A program made the position numbers and the translations under genes. Positions 54,914 through 63,900 of a stretch of DNA of 64,000 nt are shown here, in pieces (positions within the stretch are counted from its first letter, which is position 1; each line of letters starts with the position of its first letter). Below the pieces are notes generated by a model, which saw only the letters and a program-made list of their open reading frames with translations, was not told the origin of the DNA and searched no databases. The DNA is from Sulfurimonas sp. (GTDB lineage: Bacteria > Campylobacterota > Campylobacteria > Campylobacterales > Sulfurimonadaceae), in the NCBI RefSeq assembly GCF_019429335.1, contig NZ_JAHYJB010000006.1:34798-98797 (forward strand), read 5' to 3'.

Positions 54914-56482
54914 TTAGAGCACTAAACCGGGCGCTTTCCACATCGAAGTCGTAATATTATCATCTACTAACTTTAATTGTACTTCGTAAGCCTTTTGAAA
55001 CCTGATTTTTATCTCATTATATACTTTTTTGTTCTCAAAATTCGGCTCATAAACTCTCTCCCAAACCACCAGTTTTTTTGCCGCTTCAGATATACTTTCA
55101 TAAACTCCCGCGCCTACACCTGCCGCCATTGCAGCGCCGAGTGCTGTTGCTTCTGTAACTTTGGGGATTTTAATTACGCATCCAGTCACGTCTGCAACAA
55201 TTTGAGGCCATAGTCTGCCTTTGCTCGCACCTCCCGCAAAAACTATTGTCTCAATTTTTACGCCCGTAAAATCTCTTATTTTATCAAGGTTTATACCTGA
55301 GACTATCGCAGCATTTTCCTGCAGACTTCTAAACATCGAAGCACGGTTGCAAATATCAGGATTTATACTAAGATTTAAAAAACTAGGAGCCGCATGGTAC
55401 CATTTACCGTACTTCATGCTGTCTGAAAATATCGGTAAAATACCGTAAGAACCGACTGGAACTTTTGAGGCTTTTGCTTCCATAAGCGCATACACATCCA
55501 CTCCCTGCTCTTTTGCTTCAAGCTTCTCCATATCGCAAAAAGCGTCTCTAAACCAGCGCATAACAAGTCCGCTGAAAAAGGTTATACCTTCTGCTTGAGA
55601 TTGGTTTGGGATGACATGCGGATTTACCCTTATATTCATATCAAGCGGCGGAGGCGTGTGTTTGTCTATGTTTACAACCTGCTGCCAAAAAGAGCCGCCA
55701 AGAATTGCCACCTGTCCAACCTCAACAATACCCAAACCTGCCGAACCTAGCTGAACATCGCCTCCACCCATGACTACTTTTGTCTTTGTTGACAACCCCG
55801 TGACAACAGAGGCGTTCTTGCTGACACACCCCATAAGAGTTCCGACTTCCAAAACTTCGGGAAAAATATCATCCCTCAGTCCTACTTTTGCAGCCATCTC
55901 GCTTGCCCAGTCACGGTTTTTTAGAGAAAATATCCCTGTTGTCCCGCCGTTACTCGGGTCAGTAGCGATAACTCCGCTAAGACGAGCCAATATCCAATCC
56001 CCAATCATAGAGATTTTTGCAACTCTCTCATAAATTTCCGCTCTATTGTTTTTTAACCATAAAATTCGCGGAATTGCCCCAAGTGCGAAAGTCTGTCCCG
56101 ACTCTTTGTAAAACTCCTCTTCTATGCCTTTAAAGTTCTCTTTTAAAAAGCGTACTTCCTCGCCAGCCCTCGCATCGACATTTGCCACAGCCCAAAGCTC
56201 TCTGCCCTCTTTATCGTAAAGCACTATCCCCTCACGCATACTCGTTGCACTAAGAGCGGCTATATCCTCGCCGCTTAGATTTGCCGTTTTGAGCGACTCT
56301 TTTATACATCTACATGCAAGGAGCCAGTTTGCATCAAAATCAAAGCTCATGGAGTTTGGCACGCCATCTTCTTCTAGGTGCGTCCACTCCTCTTGAGCAA
56401 CACTTATCTGATTGCCCAACATGTCAAAGATAACTGCTCTAACACTCCCCGTGCCTGCGTCTATTGCCATTAAGTATTTCAT
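54914..56482 (-). CDS. lsrK: Autoinducer-2 kinase LsrK-like
   Basis: 522 residues, FGGY kinase family. The sequence follows E. coli LsrK throughout: LMAIDAGTGSVRAVIFD, ATSMREGIVLYDKEG, ANVDARAGEEV, VVMGGGDVQLG, NPHVIPNQSQAEGI, MRWFRDAFCD, PIFSDSMKYGKWYHAAPSF, and the C-terminal TSMWKAPG. LsrK phosphorylates AI-2 (DPD) in the cytoplasm. None of lsrA-D, lsrR, lsrF or lsrG is nearby. The ATPase site and the substrate-loop pattern look intact, so it should be active. Confidence 0.88.
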   Translation of the reverse strand: MKYLMAIDAGTGSVRAVIFDMLGNQISVAQEEWTHLEEDGVPNSMSFDFDANWLLACRCIKESLKTANLSGEDIAALSATSMREGIVLYDKEGRELWAVANVDARAGEEVRFLKENFKGIEEEFYKESGQTFALGAIPRILWLKNNRAEIYERVAKISMIGDWILARLSGVIATDPSNGGTTGIFSLKNRDWASEMAAKVGLRDDIFPEVLEVGTLMGCVSKNASVVTGLSTKTKVVMGGGDVQLGSAGLGIVEVGQVAILGGSFWQQVVNIDKHTPPPLDMNIRVNPHVIPNQSQAEGITFFSGLVMRWFRDAFCDMEKLEAKEQGVDVYALMEAKASKVPVGSYGILPIFSDSMKYGKWYHAAPSFLNLSINPDICNRASMFRSLQENAAIVSGINLDKIRDFTGVKIETIVFAGGASKGRLWPQIVADVTGCVIKIPKVTEATALGAAMAAGVGAGVYESISEAAKKLVVWERVYEPNFENKKVYNEIKIRFQKAYEVQLKLVDDNITTSMWKAPGLVL

Positions 56483-56513
56483 ATTTTTCTCCTATTAATA
56501 TTTGTAAATTTCA

Positions 56514-56801
56514 TTATATTTCACCCAAAACAGGCAGTCCAAATCCATTGAAATTTTCAAACTCTATCTCAAACCCGAGATTAAAAAGCAGTGTATCAAG
56601 AGTTTTTACAGATACTGTGCCAAACTCTCCTCGTTCAATTTTTCCAAGTGTAATGCGGCTTATACCAGCTTGAGCGGCAAGTTGCTCTTGTGTCATTTTT
56701 TTATCTTTTCTAAGCTCTTTTAGCTTTTTACCTACTTCACTTAGTTTCAGGTGCCATTTCCTTGTATGTTTTTTCGTCTTGTGATAATTTCCACATAGCA
56801 A
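56514..56801 (-). CDS. hipB: HipB-like antitoxin/XRE regulator
   Basis: Up to 95 residues, but the start is unclear. The first about 17 codons overlap the end of the hipA remnant in another frame, so translation more likely begins near VGKKLKELRKDKK, possibly at a rare start. The XRE helix-turn-helix is clear (MTQEQLAAQAGISRITLGKIERGEF). The C-terminus (FNLGFEIEFENFNGFGLPVLGEI) is HipB-like. It would neutralise HipA and repress the locus. Its partner toxin is broken. Confidence 0.7.
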   Translation of the reverse strand: MLCGNYHKTKKHTRKWHLKLSEVGKKLKELRKDKKMTQEQLAAQAGISRITLGKIERGEFGTVSVKTLDTLLFNLGFEIEFENFNGFGLPVLGEI

Positions 56802-57314
56802 TCATTTTTGAACCAATCTCTTCAAAGGAGCCATGGGTTCCAACATAACTCTCAAGCTCTTCGATACTCTTTTTAAGTGCATTTTGACAAACAACATAAA
56901 GCCTTGTCGCTTCGTTTTGTGAAAGGTAACAGCACTCGATACCAAACTTTACAAGCTCTTTTTTCCCAAACCAGAGCTTTTTTTCCAAACATACTAAGAG
57001 CCGGTCTATCTTTGTTAAAATAGACTATGGTATTGACAATATCATAAGCAGGTGCAAAGTAGTTATTTTTCAACTCTTTGTCGTACAAAATACCAAAGTT
57101 CTTTAAATGCGCATCTCCATTTTTTAGTAAATAGTTCATCACTATTGTTTTATAAAGCGCCTTCATAAAGATTTTGGCTGAACACCCGATATGGCATGAT
57201 AAGAGAAATCGGTTTATAGTTTGCGGTATAGTTAAATCCATAGCTATTTTTATCCTGCTCTTAAAAAAGCTCGCCGACTTTTTTTTCATCAAACATCGCA
57301 TCTATTTTTTTCAT
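56737..57314 (-). pseudogene. hipA: hipA toxin remnant with stop, deletion and frameshift
   Basis: The start MKKIDAMFDEKKVGELF at 57,314 is the HipA N-terminus, but codon 18 is TAA (57,261-57,263). The same frame continues (SYGFNYTANYKPISLIMPYR to NLYEGAL). There the middle of the protein (about 200 residues) is missing, and from about 57,165 the C-terminal kinase part follows in another frame (VMNYLLKNGDAHLKNFGILY, DIVNTIVYF). An A7 run at 56,978-56,984 then shifts frame into KLWFGKKELVKFG. With the Ser-autophosphorylation loop and most of the kinase lost, no activity is expected. Confidence 0.85.
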
Positions 57315-57327
57315 CTTGTCTCAATTT

Positions 57328-57343
57328 GATAATATTGGTTATC
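57328..57343. promoter_or_regulatory. Palindrome upstream of the hip locus
   Basis: GATAA-TATTGG-TTATC, 14 bases upstream of the old hipA start: a 5-bp inverted repeat of the type and place of a HipB operator. The rest of the 177-base gap down to cysA is AT-rich without other signals. Confidence 0.3.
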
Positions 57344-57491
57344 ATTCTACTGTAATTGTATTTAAATATAAAGTGATGTTATCTTTTTTACAAATTGAAA
57401 GATTTTAGTTAAAATTTAGCACTTAAAAACTATTGTAAGCTTTTAAAGTATGCTAAATAGGCTTGTTGAATTTTAAATAAAGCATTTTTCT

Positions 57492-58553
57492 TTAAATCCC
57501 CGCACCATTTTCAAAGGTTCTTAAAGCCCTCGGACGAATTCCAACTATATCACCTTTTTGAATATTTTTCTCTCTAAATTCATAGTGAGAAATCTCAACT
57601 AAAACGGTTCTTGTTTCATTTTCTAAATGGGTTAATTCTATTTTTACTTGCGAACCTGCAAGTTGGATATATCTGATTTTTGCTTGTAAAATTGCATCTT
57701 TATTATTTACTGAAACTATCTCTAGTTCATGCGGCCTGATTAAGAATTTTGAATTATTATCTTCATTTTCTAAAGATGAATCAATGTCTAATCTTCCATC
57801 TTCTTCTCGTCCGTGAAATAGATTTACATTTCCTAAAAAATTAATTACAAACTCATTTGCAGGATTATGAAATACCTCTTCAGGAGTTCCTATCTGTTCA
57901 ATTTTTCCTTTACTAATAACTACAATTCTATCAGCAACTTCAAGTGCTTCTTCTTGGTCATGGGTTACTAAAACAGTTGTAATTCCCAACTCTTCTTGAA
58001 GCTCTTTTAACCATCTTCTCAAATCTGCTCTAACCTTTGCATCTAATGCTCCAAAAGGCTCATCAAGTAATAATACTTTTGGTTGAACTGCTAATGCTCT
58101 AGCTAATGCAACCCTTTGTCTTTGACCCCCTGATAATTGCCAAGGGAATCTGTTTGCAAATCCATCAAGTTGGATAAGTTCTAAAAGTTTTGTAACTTTT
58201 TTATTTATCTGCTCATTTGATAATCTCTCTTTTTTAGGTTTTACTCTTAATCCAAAAGCAATATTTTCAAAAACAGTCATATGTTTAAAAAGCGCATAAT
58301 GTTGAAATACAAATCCAATATCTCTATCACCTATATCTTTTTTTGAAACATCAATATTATTAAATAAAATCTCACCTTTGTCCGTATCATCTACTGTTTC
58401 AAGTCCTGCAATCATTCTTAAAAGTGTAGTTTTTCCACTTCCTGATGGTCCTAAAAGTGCTAAAAGTTCACCCTCGATTATTTCTAAATTTATATTATCT
58501 AGGGCTACAAATTTTCCAAAATATTTTGTTAGATTTTTTACTTCAATTTTCAT
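57492..58553 (-). CDS. cysA: Sulfate/thiosulfate ABC transporter ATPase
   Basis: 353 residues. Walker [11 protein letters not shown]-loop [12 protein letters not shown], signature LSGGQRQR, Walker [17 protein letters not shown], and switch His in LVTHDQEEA. The C-terminal TOBE domain (about 240-350, [21 protein letters not shown]) fits CysA. Energises the CysTW permease with the binding protein Sbp. Base composition is noticeably richer in A and T than in nearby core genes such as metK. Confidence 0.94.
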   Translation of the reverse strand: MKIEVKNLTKYFGKFVALDNINLEIIEGELLALLGPSGSGKTTLLRMIAGLETVDDTDKGEILFNNIDVSKKDIGDRDIGFVFQHYALFKHMTVFENIAFGLRVKPKKERLSNEQINKKVTKLLELIQLDGFANRFPWQLSGGQRQRVALARALAVQPKVLLLDEPFGALDAKVRADLRRWLKELQEELGITTVLVTHDQEEALEVADRIVVISKGKIEQIGTPEEVFHNPANEFVINFLGNVNLFHGREEDGRLDIDSSLENEDNNSKFLIRPHELEIVSVNNKDAILQAKIRYIQLAGSQVKIELTHLENETRTVLVEISHYEFREKNIQKGDIVGIRPRALRTFENGAGI

Positions 58554-58568
58554 TTTATTATTCCTCGT

Positions 58569-59429
58569 CTATTCTTCATTTTTTAATTTTTTTAATTCTC
58601 TTGCTACTTTCCACTCTAAAATATATTTTAGAACCAAAGTTAAAAGCGCAAGTATTGCCAAAAGCGTAGAAACTGCAAATGCTGCTACAAAGTTATATTC
58701 GTTATATAAAATCTCAACTTGTAAAGGCATAGTATTTGTAACTCCTTGAATATGACCCGAAACCACTGAAACTGCTCCAAACTCTCCCATTGCTCTTGCA
58801 TTACATAAAATTACTCCATAAAGTAAACCCCATTTTATATTAGGTAAGGTTACTTTCCAAAATGTTTGAAAACCATTAGCTCCAAGTAAAAGCGCAGCTT
58901 GTTCTTCATCGTTTCCTTGTTCTTGCATTAAAGGAATTAACTCCCTTGCCACAAATGGAAATGTTACAAATATAGTTGCTAACACGATTCCGGGAACTGC
59001 AAAGATAATCTGAACATCATTTTCAATTAACCAAGAACCAAACCAACCTTGTGCCCCAAATAATAAAATATAAACAAACCCTGAAATGACTGGACTTACA
59101 GCAAAAGGTAAATCAATCAAAGTTATTAAAAAACTTTTTCCAAAAAAAGAGTATTTTGCTATTGCCCAAGATGCACATACCCCGAAAACTAGATTTAAAG
59201 GAACTGCTATTGCAGCTGTTATAAATGTAAGTTTTATAGCTTGTAAAACATATTCATCATTAAAACTTGTAAAATATGCTTCTGCGCCTTTTCTAAAAGC
59301 CTCAACAAAAATCGTAATTAAAGGCACAACCAACATTATTCCTAAAAATAAAACCGCTGTTGTAATTAATAGATATTGAACCGCTTTTGATTCATCTAGC
59401 GATGTTTGTGAATTACTTCGTGTTTTCAT
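58569..59429 (-). CDS. cysW: Sulfate ABC permease CysW
   Basis: 286 residues from the ATG at 59,429, where GGAGG lies four bases upstream and the ATG overlaps the cysT stop (ATGA); an upstream in-frame ATG adds 11 residues. Six membrane helices; the EAA loop reads [24 protein letters not shown]. The end is charged (ELKKLKNEE). Pairs with CysT to form the membrane pore. Confidence 0.93.
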   Translation of the reverse strand: MKTRSNSQTSLDESKAVQYLLITTAVLFLGIMLVVPLITIFVEAFRKGAEAYFTSFNDEYVLQAIKLTFITAAIAVPLNLVFGVCASWAIAKYSFFGKSFLITLIDLPFAVSPVISGFVYILLFGAQGWFGSWLIENDVQIIFAVPGIVLATIFVTFPFVARELIPLMQEQGNDEEQAALLLGANGFQTFWKVTLPNIKWGLLYGVILCNARAMGEFGAVSVVSGHIQGVTNTMPLQVEILYNEYNFVAAFAVSTLLAILALLTLVLKYILEWKVARELKKLKNEE

Positions 59430-60280
59430 ATAGCCTCCATTCCTCTTCTTCTTGAACTCCATCTTTGAAGTATATTGATTAATAACAACATTACAAATGA
59501 GATTACAAGCATTACAACAGCAATTGCAGTTGCACCTGCAAAATCATACTGTTCAAGCTTTGTAATAATCAAAAGTGTACTAATCTCAGTTTTAAAAGGC
59601 ATATTTCCAGCAATAAAAACAACCGAACCATATTCACCCAAAGCTCTTGCAAATGAAAGTGCAAATCCAGTTAAAAGTGCTGGAAAAATTGTAGGAAGTA
59701 TCACTTTATAAAATGTTTGCCATCTTGAAGCTCCCAAAGAGGTACTAGCTTCTTCTTGTTCTATTTGTATCTCTTCAAGTGCTGGCTGAATTGTTCGCAC
59801 TACAAACGGAAGTCCTATAAAAATCAAAGCGATAGTAATTCCAATAGGAGTAAACACAACTTTTATTCCAAGTGGTTCTAAGTATTGTCCAAACCAACCT
59901 TGCGATGAATAAAGTGTAGTAAGTGCAATTCCAGAAACTGCCGTTGGCAAAGCAAAAGGCAAATCAACGATTGCATCAAAAACTCTTTTTCCAAAAAACT
60001 CATATCTAACCAAACACCAAGCAACTATTAGCCCAAAAAAAGTATTCACAAGTGCAGCAATCAAAGAAGTTAAAAATGTTAGTTTATAACTTGCGATTAC
60101 TCTATCATTTGTTGAAGCATCAACGAAAGCTTGCCATCCCATGCTAAAAGCTTCAGTAAAAAGGGCAATCAAAGGAATCATAACTATGATACTAAGATAA
60201 AAAATAGTATATCCCATCGTAAGACCAAATCCTGGTATTGGGGATTTTTGTCTTTTTAATATTCCGAAATTTAATCTCAT
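59426..60280 (-). CDS. cysT: Sulfate ABC permease CysT (CysU)
   Basis: 284 residues, six membrane helices (first at about 22-42, [21 protein letters not shown]). The EAA loop reads [23 protein letters not shown], and the family hallmark [18 protein letters not shown] is present. ATG at 60,280 with GGAG ten bases upstream. Its start overlaps by four bases the end of a 26-residue cysK remnant, so it may be translated through coupling with that fragment. Confidence 0.93.
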   Translation of the reverse strand: MRLNFGILKRQKSPIPGFGLTMGYTIFYLSIIVMIPLIALFTEAFSMGWQAFVDASTNDRVIASYKLTFLTSLIAALVNTFFGLIVAWCLVRYEFFGKRVFDAIVDLPFALPTAVSGIALTTLYSSQGWFGQYLEPLGIKVVFTPIGITIALIFIGLPFVVRTIQPALEEIQIEQEEASTSLGASRWQTFYKVILPTIFPALLTGFALSFARALGEYGSVVFIAGNMPFKTEISTLLIITKLEQYDFAGATAIAVVMLVISFVMLLLINILQRWSSRRRGMEAI

Positions 60281-60357
60281 TTTAGAAATTCTCCATATAA
60301 TCTACATTTAATTAAAGGCGTATTTCCGACTAAATCTAAAACTGAATTATTACTCAC
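60277..60357 (-). pseudogene. cysK: Cysteine synthase 5' fragment fused ahead of cysT
   Basis: GTG at 60,357 with AGGA upstream opens a 26-residue frame reading MSNNSVLDLVGNTPLIK, then CRLYGEFLK and TGA. The first 17 residues are the unmistakable N-terminus of CysK (compare the family ...LIGNTPLVKL). The catalytic Lys region and all later sequence are gone, replaced at residue 18 by DNA carrying the cysT ribosome site. The TGA overlaps the cysT ATG. It is a deletion remnant that now acts as a leader ORF. Confidence 0.8.
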
Positions 60358-60471
60358 ATTATTTCCTCATATAATTTCTTTTATGAGTAACACCTCTTTT
60401 TTAAAGTTTTTTTTGACTTTAAATCAAAGAAGTATTACTCTTTTAAAATTGAAGTACTAACTTCAAATCCT

Positions 60472-60489
60472 ATAACTGTCACAGTTTAT
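60472..60489. promoter_or_regulatory. Palindrome in the porin-cysT gap
   Basis: ATAACTGT-C-ACAGTTTAT, nearly perfect, about 26 bases from the porin stop and 115 bases before the cysK remnant. A second small hairpin, GAAGT/ACTTC, lies at 60,451-60,464. The 158-base gap has no clear promoter. Could be a terminator after the porin or an operator for cysTWA. Confidence 0.35.
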
Positions 60490-60515
60490 GACTTTAGGTA
60501 AAATAACATTTTTTT

Positions 60516-61976
60516 TTAAAATAGATAGTTTACTTCAAAACGACCATCAACACTGTCGCTATCGACTTTTTTTGTATCCGTATATCCTAGTCTTATACGC
60601 CATTGCAGATCAATAAAAGAGGGAATGTTTTGAATAAATCCCACGTAATAGAAGTTTTCATCAAACTCTCCTTTTGATTCATCCGCATCCGCATGAAGAA
60701 TGGAAAGCTGAGTAACTATATCTTTATAGGCTCCCGCTTGATTGCCGTTAATCATCAGCTCTGCGCGGTAGCTTTTTGTGTTTGCTATCCAGTTAAGTCT
60801 TGCCATGGAACGTGTATAGCCTGCCGTTGGGAAACCTTGCCAAGGGGTGACAAGGTCAGCTTCGTCAAAGACTTGCGAATAGCCCAGATTAAGTTTAAAA
60901 TTCTCATAATTCCCGACCAAACGCGCAGCAATCATCTTTGAGTCAAGTGAATCAATCTCTTTGTAGCCTGTGTTTGAAGCAACCTTCCCCCTAAGAGAAG
61001 CCCCTCCGATTTCACCTGCTTTGTCGTCAAACTGCTGAATGTAGCGCACGCCTGGCGTAAGCGTAAAGCCGTCAAATTTCATTTTGTAGTTAAGCTCTCC
61101 CATTGCTTGGCTTAAAAGTTCCGGTACATTATAAAAAGAGGCATTTATAGTGAGGTTCTCTACGGATTTGTTTTGAATATCTCCTGTTATTAGAGGTGCG
61201 TCGGTATCTTTACCTGCAGCCTTTAGAGCCGTATATAACAACCCTTTGTGCATAGCCGAATCATCGTTAGCGTTCCATATAGATTGGTTAGCCGTATCTG
61301 AGTCATCATACATCAAAACGGAGTGTGAAGAGGTGTGGTCTCTTTGCTTCTGCTTTGTCAAGTAGGCAATCTTTAAGCTTGTCTGAGAAAGAGTTTTATT
61401 GTCAATTACTATACCCTCAAAAGTGTTCGGAATCATCTTGGTATCACTAGATTTAGTATAAAAAGTCTCTACAAGCTGACGACCTAAGCGGATATCTGTT
61501 TTACTTAGACCTTTATAACTTATGAAAGCTTGACCTAAGAGTGTCATGGACTTATCGCCGCTTGTAGCAAAATCGTATCGGCTAAGCAGATCTCTGCCCG
61601 GTTTTAATCTAGCTACTGGATCATCATCCTCATCAAAAAAGGCTTTTGAGTAGTAAAGACCTGCAGTAAAATCCACGCCGCCCAGAGTCGCTGTTCTGTA
61701 GATAAGAGAGCCACCTATAGCCGTTATAATATGAGAATTTTGAGAAGCTGTCTCTTTTTCCCAGTCGTAAAGAAAAGTGTTTGAACGAAGTCTGCCGTAC
61801 AATATCCCTTCTTGAAACATATCCGCTAAATTATCTACGGATTTTGGTTTTATATTGTAGTTCACTTGATAGTTCGATTTTAGAGTATGCTTTGAGAGAC
61901 TCTCATCCGCGTTCAGTGCAGATGCAGCGAGCAATACAACAACTGCCGCAGTGCTGAATTTTGTGTTAATTTTCAT
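60516..61976 (-). CDS. OprD-like porin within the sulfate cluster
   Basis: 486 residues. Signal peptide MKINTKFSTAAVVVLLAASALNA. The mature protein has the porin landmarks seen in the 30,210 gene: DNLADMFQEGILYGRLRSNTF, GQAFISYKGLSKTDIRLGRQLV, KMIPNTFEGIV, and a terminal Phe (VDGRFEVNYLF). It lies 24 bases after sbp. Its codons are more GC-rich than those of sbp and cysTWA, suggesting a different history. It may admit sulfate or sulfonates. Confidence 0.85.
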   Translation of the reverse strand: MKINTKFSTAAVVVLLAASALNADESLSKHTLKSNYQVNYNIKPKSVDNLADMFQEGILYGRLRSNTFLYDWEKETASQNSHIITAIGGSLIYRTATLGGVDFTAGLYYSKAFFDEDDDPVARLKPGRDLLSRYDFATSGDKSMTLLGQAFISYKGLSKTDIRLGRQLVETFYTKSSDTKMIPNTFEGIVIDNKTLSQTSLKIAYLTKQKQRDHTSSHSVLMYDDSDTANQSIWNANDDSAMHKGLLYTALKAAGKDTDAPLITGDIQNKSVENLTINASFYNVPELLSQAMGELNYKMKFDGFTLTPGVRYIQQFDDKAGEIGGASLRGKVASNTGYKEIDSLDSKMIAARLVGNYENFKLNLGYSQVFDEADLVTPWQGFPTAGYTRSMARLNWIANTKSYRAELMINGNQAGAYKDIVTQLSILHADADESKGEFDENFYYVGFIQNIPSFIDLQWRIRLGYTDTKKVDSDSVDGRFEVNYLF

Positions 61977-62000
61977 AAATTTTCCTTTTAATTTAATCTA

Positions 62001-63056
62001 CTATTTGTAAATTGCGTCAAATGTTCCAGCATCATCAAAGTGTGTTTTTTGAGCTGTTTTCCAGTCAACAAACAGATCATTAATTTTTACTAAATCAAGC
62101 TTTGGGAATCTTTCTAAATCTTCTTTATCAGCTAACTCTGGTTTATATGGTCTATAGTAATGTTTAGCTGCTAATTTTTGACCAACTGGTGAATATAAAT
62201 AATCTAAATATGCTTTAGAAACTTCGTAAGTTCCATGTTTTTTTGCATTTTTATCTACAACAGTTACAGGTGGTTCTGCTAAAATTGATACTGTTGGAAC
62301 AACAATTTCAAACTCACCTACACCCAACTCATTTATTGCTAAAAATGCTTCATTTTCCCAAGCAAGCAAAACATCACCAATTTTTCTTTGTACAAAAGTA
62401 TTTGTTGAACCTCTTGCACCTGAGTCAAGAACGGGAACATTTTTATATACTTTTTTTACAAAATCAAGTGCTTTTGCATCTGCTATCTTAAATACCTCTG
62501 AATTTCTATCTATGTTTGTTAAATTACCTAATTCTTGTTTAATTGCATAAGCATAAGCCGCTAAATAGTTCCATCTTGCACCTCCTGAAGTTTTAGGGTT
62601 TGGAGTAATAACTTCAATTCCCTCTTTTACTAAATCATTCCAGTCTTTAACACCTTTTGGATTTCCTTTTCGCACTAAAAATACAATAGTAGAAGTATAA
62701 GGAGATGAGTTATTCTCTAATCTTTTTTGCCAGTCACTTGGGAAAAGTTTTCTTTTTTGACTTATTACATCAATATCATAAGCAAGTGCTAAAGTAACAA
62801 CATCTGCTTTCAGTCCATCAATTACGGCACGCGCCTGTTTTCCAGCCCCTCCATGGGACTGTTTTATAACAACTTTTTGTCCTGTTTTTTCTTCCCAATA
62901 TTTTGCGAACTCTTTATTGTAATCAGAGTATAGCTCTCTTGTAGGATCATAAGATACATTTAAAATTTCAACTTTATCTTTTGCATAAAGATTTAAAGTT
63001 GTTGCAACTAAACCACCCAATAAAACCAATTTTGTTTTTTTAATTATATTTTTCAT
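62001..63056 (-). CDS. sbp: Sulfate-binding protein
   Basis: 351 residues, periplasmic. Signal peptide [25 protein letters not shown]. Family motifs: [54 protein letters not shown], and [10 protein letters not shown], which bind sulfate through backbone and Ser/Trp contacts. Full length. It heads the operon sbp-porin-cysTWA; two repeat operators lie in its upstream region. Composition is AT-rich like cysTWA. Confidence 0.95.
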   Translation of the reverse strand: MKNIIKKTKLVLLGGLVATTLNLYAKDKVEILNVSYDPTRELYSDYNKEFAKYWEEKTGQKVVIKQSHGGAGKQARAVIDGLKADVVTLALAYDIDVISQKRKLFPSDWQKRLENNSSPYTSTIVFLVRKGNPKGVKDWNDLVKEGIEVITPNPKTSGGARWNYLAAYAYAIKQELGNLTNIDRNSEVFKIADAKALDFVKKVYKNVPVLDSGARGSTNTFVQRKIGDVLLAWENEAFLAINELGVGEFEIVVPTVSILAEPPVTVVDKNAKKHGTYEVSKAYLDYLYSPVGQKLAAKHYYRPYKPELADKEDLERFPKLDLVKINDLFVDWKTAQKTHFDDAGTFDAIYK

Positions 63057-63078
63057 TTCTTCTCTTTTAATTTAAAAT

Positions 63079-63102
63079 ACACTAAATGTGTGAATATTAA
63101 AG
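63079..63102 (-). promoter_or_regulatory. Candidate Rrf2 operator A (sbp)
   Basis: Direct repeat, plus-strand form TACACTAAATGTGTGAATAT then TAAA, about 23 bases before the sbp start. It matches site B at 21 of 24 positions. The inner part CACTAAATGTGTG is an imperfect palindrome. Confidence 0.6.
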
Positions 63103-63186
63103 ATTTAAAAAAATCTCACCAACTACTTTGATTTTGCTAATTTTTTACACATGTAGTACATCAATTTGTATCCTTTTTATATAAAC

Positions 63187-63210
63187 TACACTAACTAGGT
63201 GAATATTAAA
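63187..63210 (-). promoter_or_regulatory. Candidate Rrf2 operator B (sbp)
   Basis: Second copy, TACACTAACTAGGTGAATAT then TAAA, 108 bases upstream of site A. On the minus strand the TTCACC within it is spaced 16 bases from TATAAA, so it overlaps a plausible sbp promoter and a bound repressor would block it. Confidence 0.6.
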
Positions 63211-63231
63211 ATAGTAAAAAAAATTGGTGGT

Positions 63232-63693
63232 TTATATTCCTAAACCACCAATAAATTTTTCACTATAAATATCATCTTTTTTAATTGGAACTTGGTTTAA
63301 ACAAGCTGCAATACTCATCTTATCTAAAATCTGAGCAGTTAAATTTCTAATATTTAAAAACACTCTTCTAAAATAACATTTACTCTCTTGGCTACATGGC
63401 TCATAGTTTGATACACTTACACAAGAAATCATGGCAAGCATACTCTCAAAATGTCTTATAACTTCACCTAAAGTAATATCATTTGCATCTTTTGCTAATG
63501 TATATCCACCATATCTGCCAGAAGTGCTTTTAACCCAACCTGCATTATTCATCTCAAGCATAATGTTTTCTAAAAATCTTCTTGGAACATCTGTGCATTC
63601 AGAAAGATTTTTTGTAGAGATTGACTCACCTTTTAACTGTGCAATTGCAAACAATGCTCTTAACGCATAATCTGTTTTTTTAGATACTTTCAT
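63232..63693 (-). CDS. Rrf2-family transcriptional regulator of the sulfate cluster
   Basis: 153 residues. The N-terminal winged helix is typical (KKTDYALRALFAIAQLKG, NLSECTDVPRRFLENIMLEMNNAGWVKSTSGRYGGY). Three cysteines in the middle (SCVSVSNYEPCSQESKCYF) have the spacing of Fe-S cluster ligands in IscR/NsrR-type members. Next to sbp it most likely acts as a CysR/CymR-like repressor of sulfur uptake. A palindrome directly before its start suggests it also controls itself. Confidence 0.88.
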   Translation of the reverse strand: MKVSKKTDYALRALFAIAQLKGESISTKNLSECTDVPRRFLENIMLEMNNAGWVKSTSGRYGGYTLAKDANDITLGEVIRHFESMLAMISCVSVSNYEPCSQESKCYFRRVFLNIRNLTAQILDKMSIAACLNQVPIKKDDIYSEKFIGGLGI

Positions 63694-63697
63694 TTAA

Positions 63698-63714
63698 CAC
63701 CTACTTGATTGGTG
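63698..63714. promoter_or_regulatory. Palindrome at the rrf2 start (possible autoregulatory site)
   Basis: CACC-TACTTGATT-GGTG, followed by AAATAATA on the plus strand, only a few bases from the rrf2 start codon. It shares the GGTGAA half with the two sbp sites. Confidence 0.4.
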
Positions 63715-63741
63715 AAATAATACTGGAAAAATATTTTTTTG

Positions 63742-63900
63742 TCAAGGATTTGTATTAGTCCATAACATTTGGCACTGAGGATTAGTTTCGATTAGATATT
63801 GTATAGGAGTTTTCATTTGTAAACTATGGTGTGGTATTTCAGTGTTATATTCTATGAGCCAATCTGCCATTTTGATAGCGTCAAAAATTTTCTGTAAATT
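63742..63900 (-). mobile_element. 3' end of an IS transposase (remnant)
   Basis: On the minus strand the last about 45 codons read KIFDAIKMADWLIEYNTEI, PHHSLQMKTPIQYLIETN, ending in TGA at 63,742. This is the C-terminal end of DDE transposases of the IS481/IS3 type (WLIEYNTxRPHHSL...TPxxYL). Upstream the frame is interrupted by TAA at about 63,922 while another frame reads WLDRKYVSWEDLEQLN, so the element is frameshifted or chimeric. The rest is beyond the window. Confidence 0.7.
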
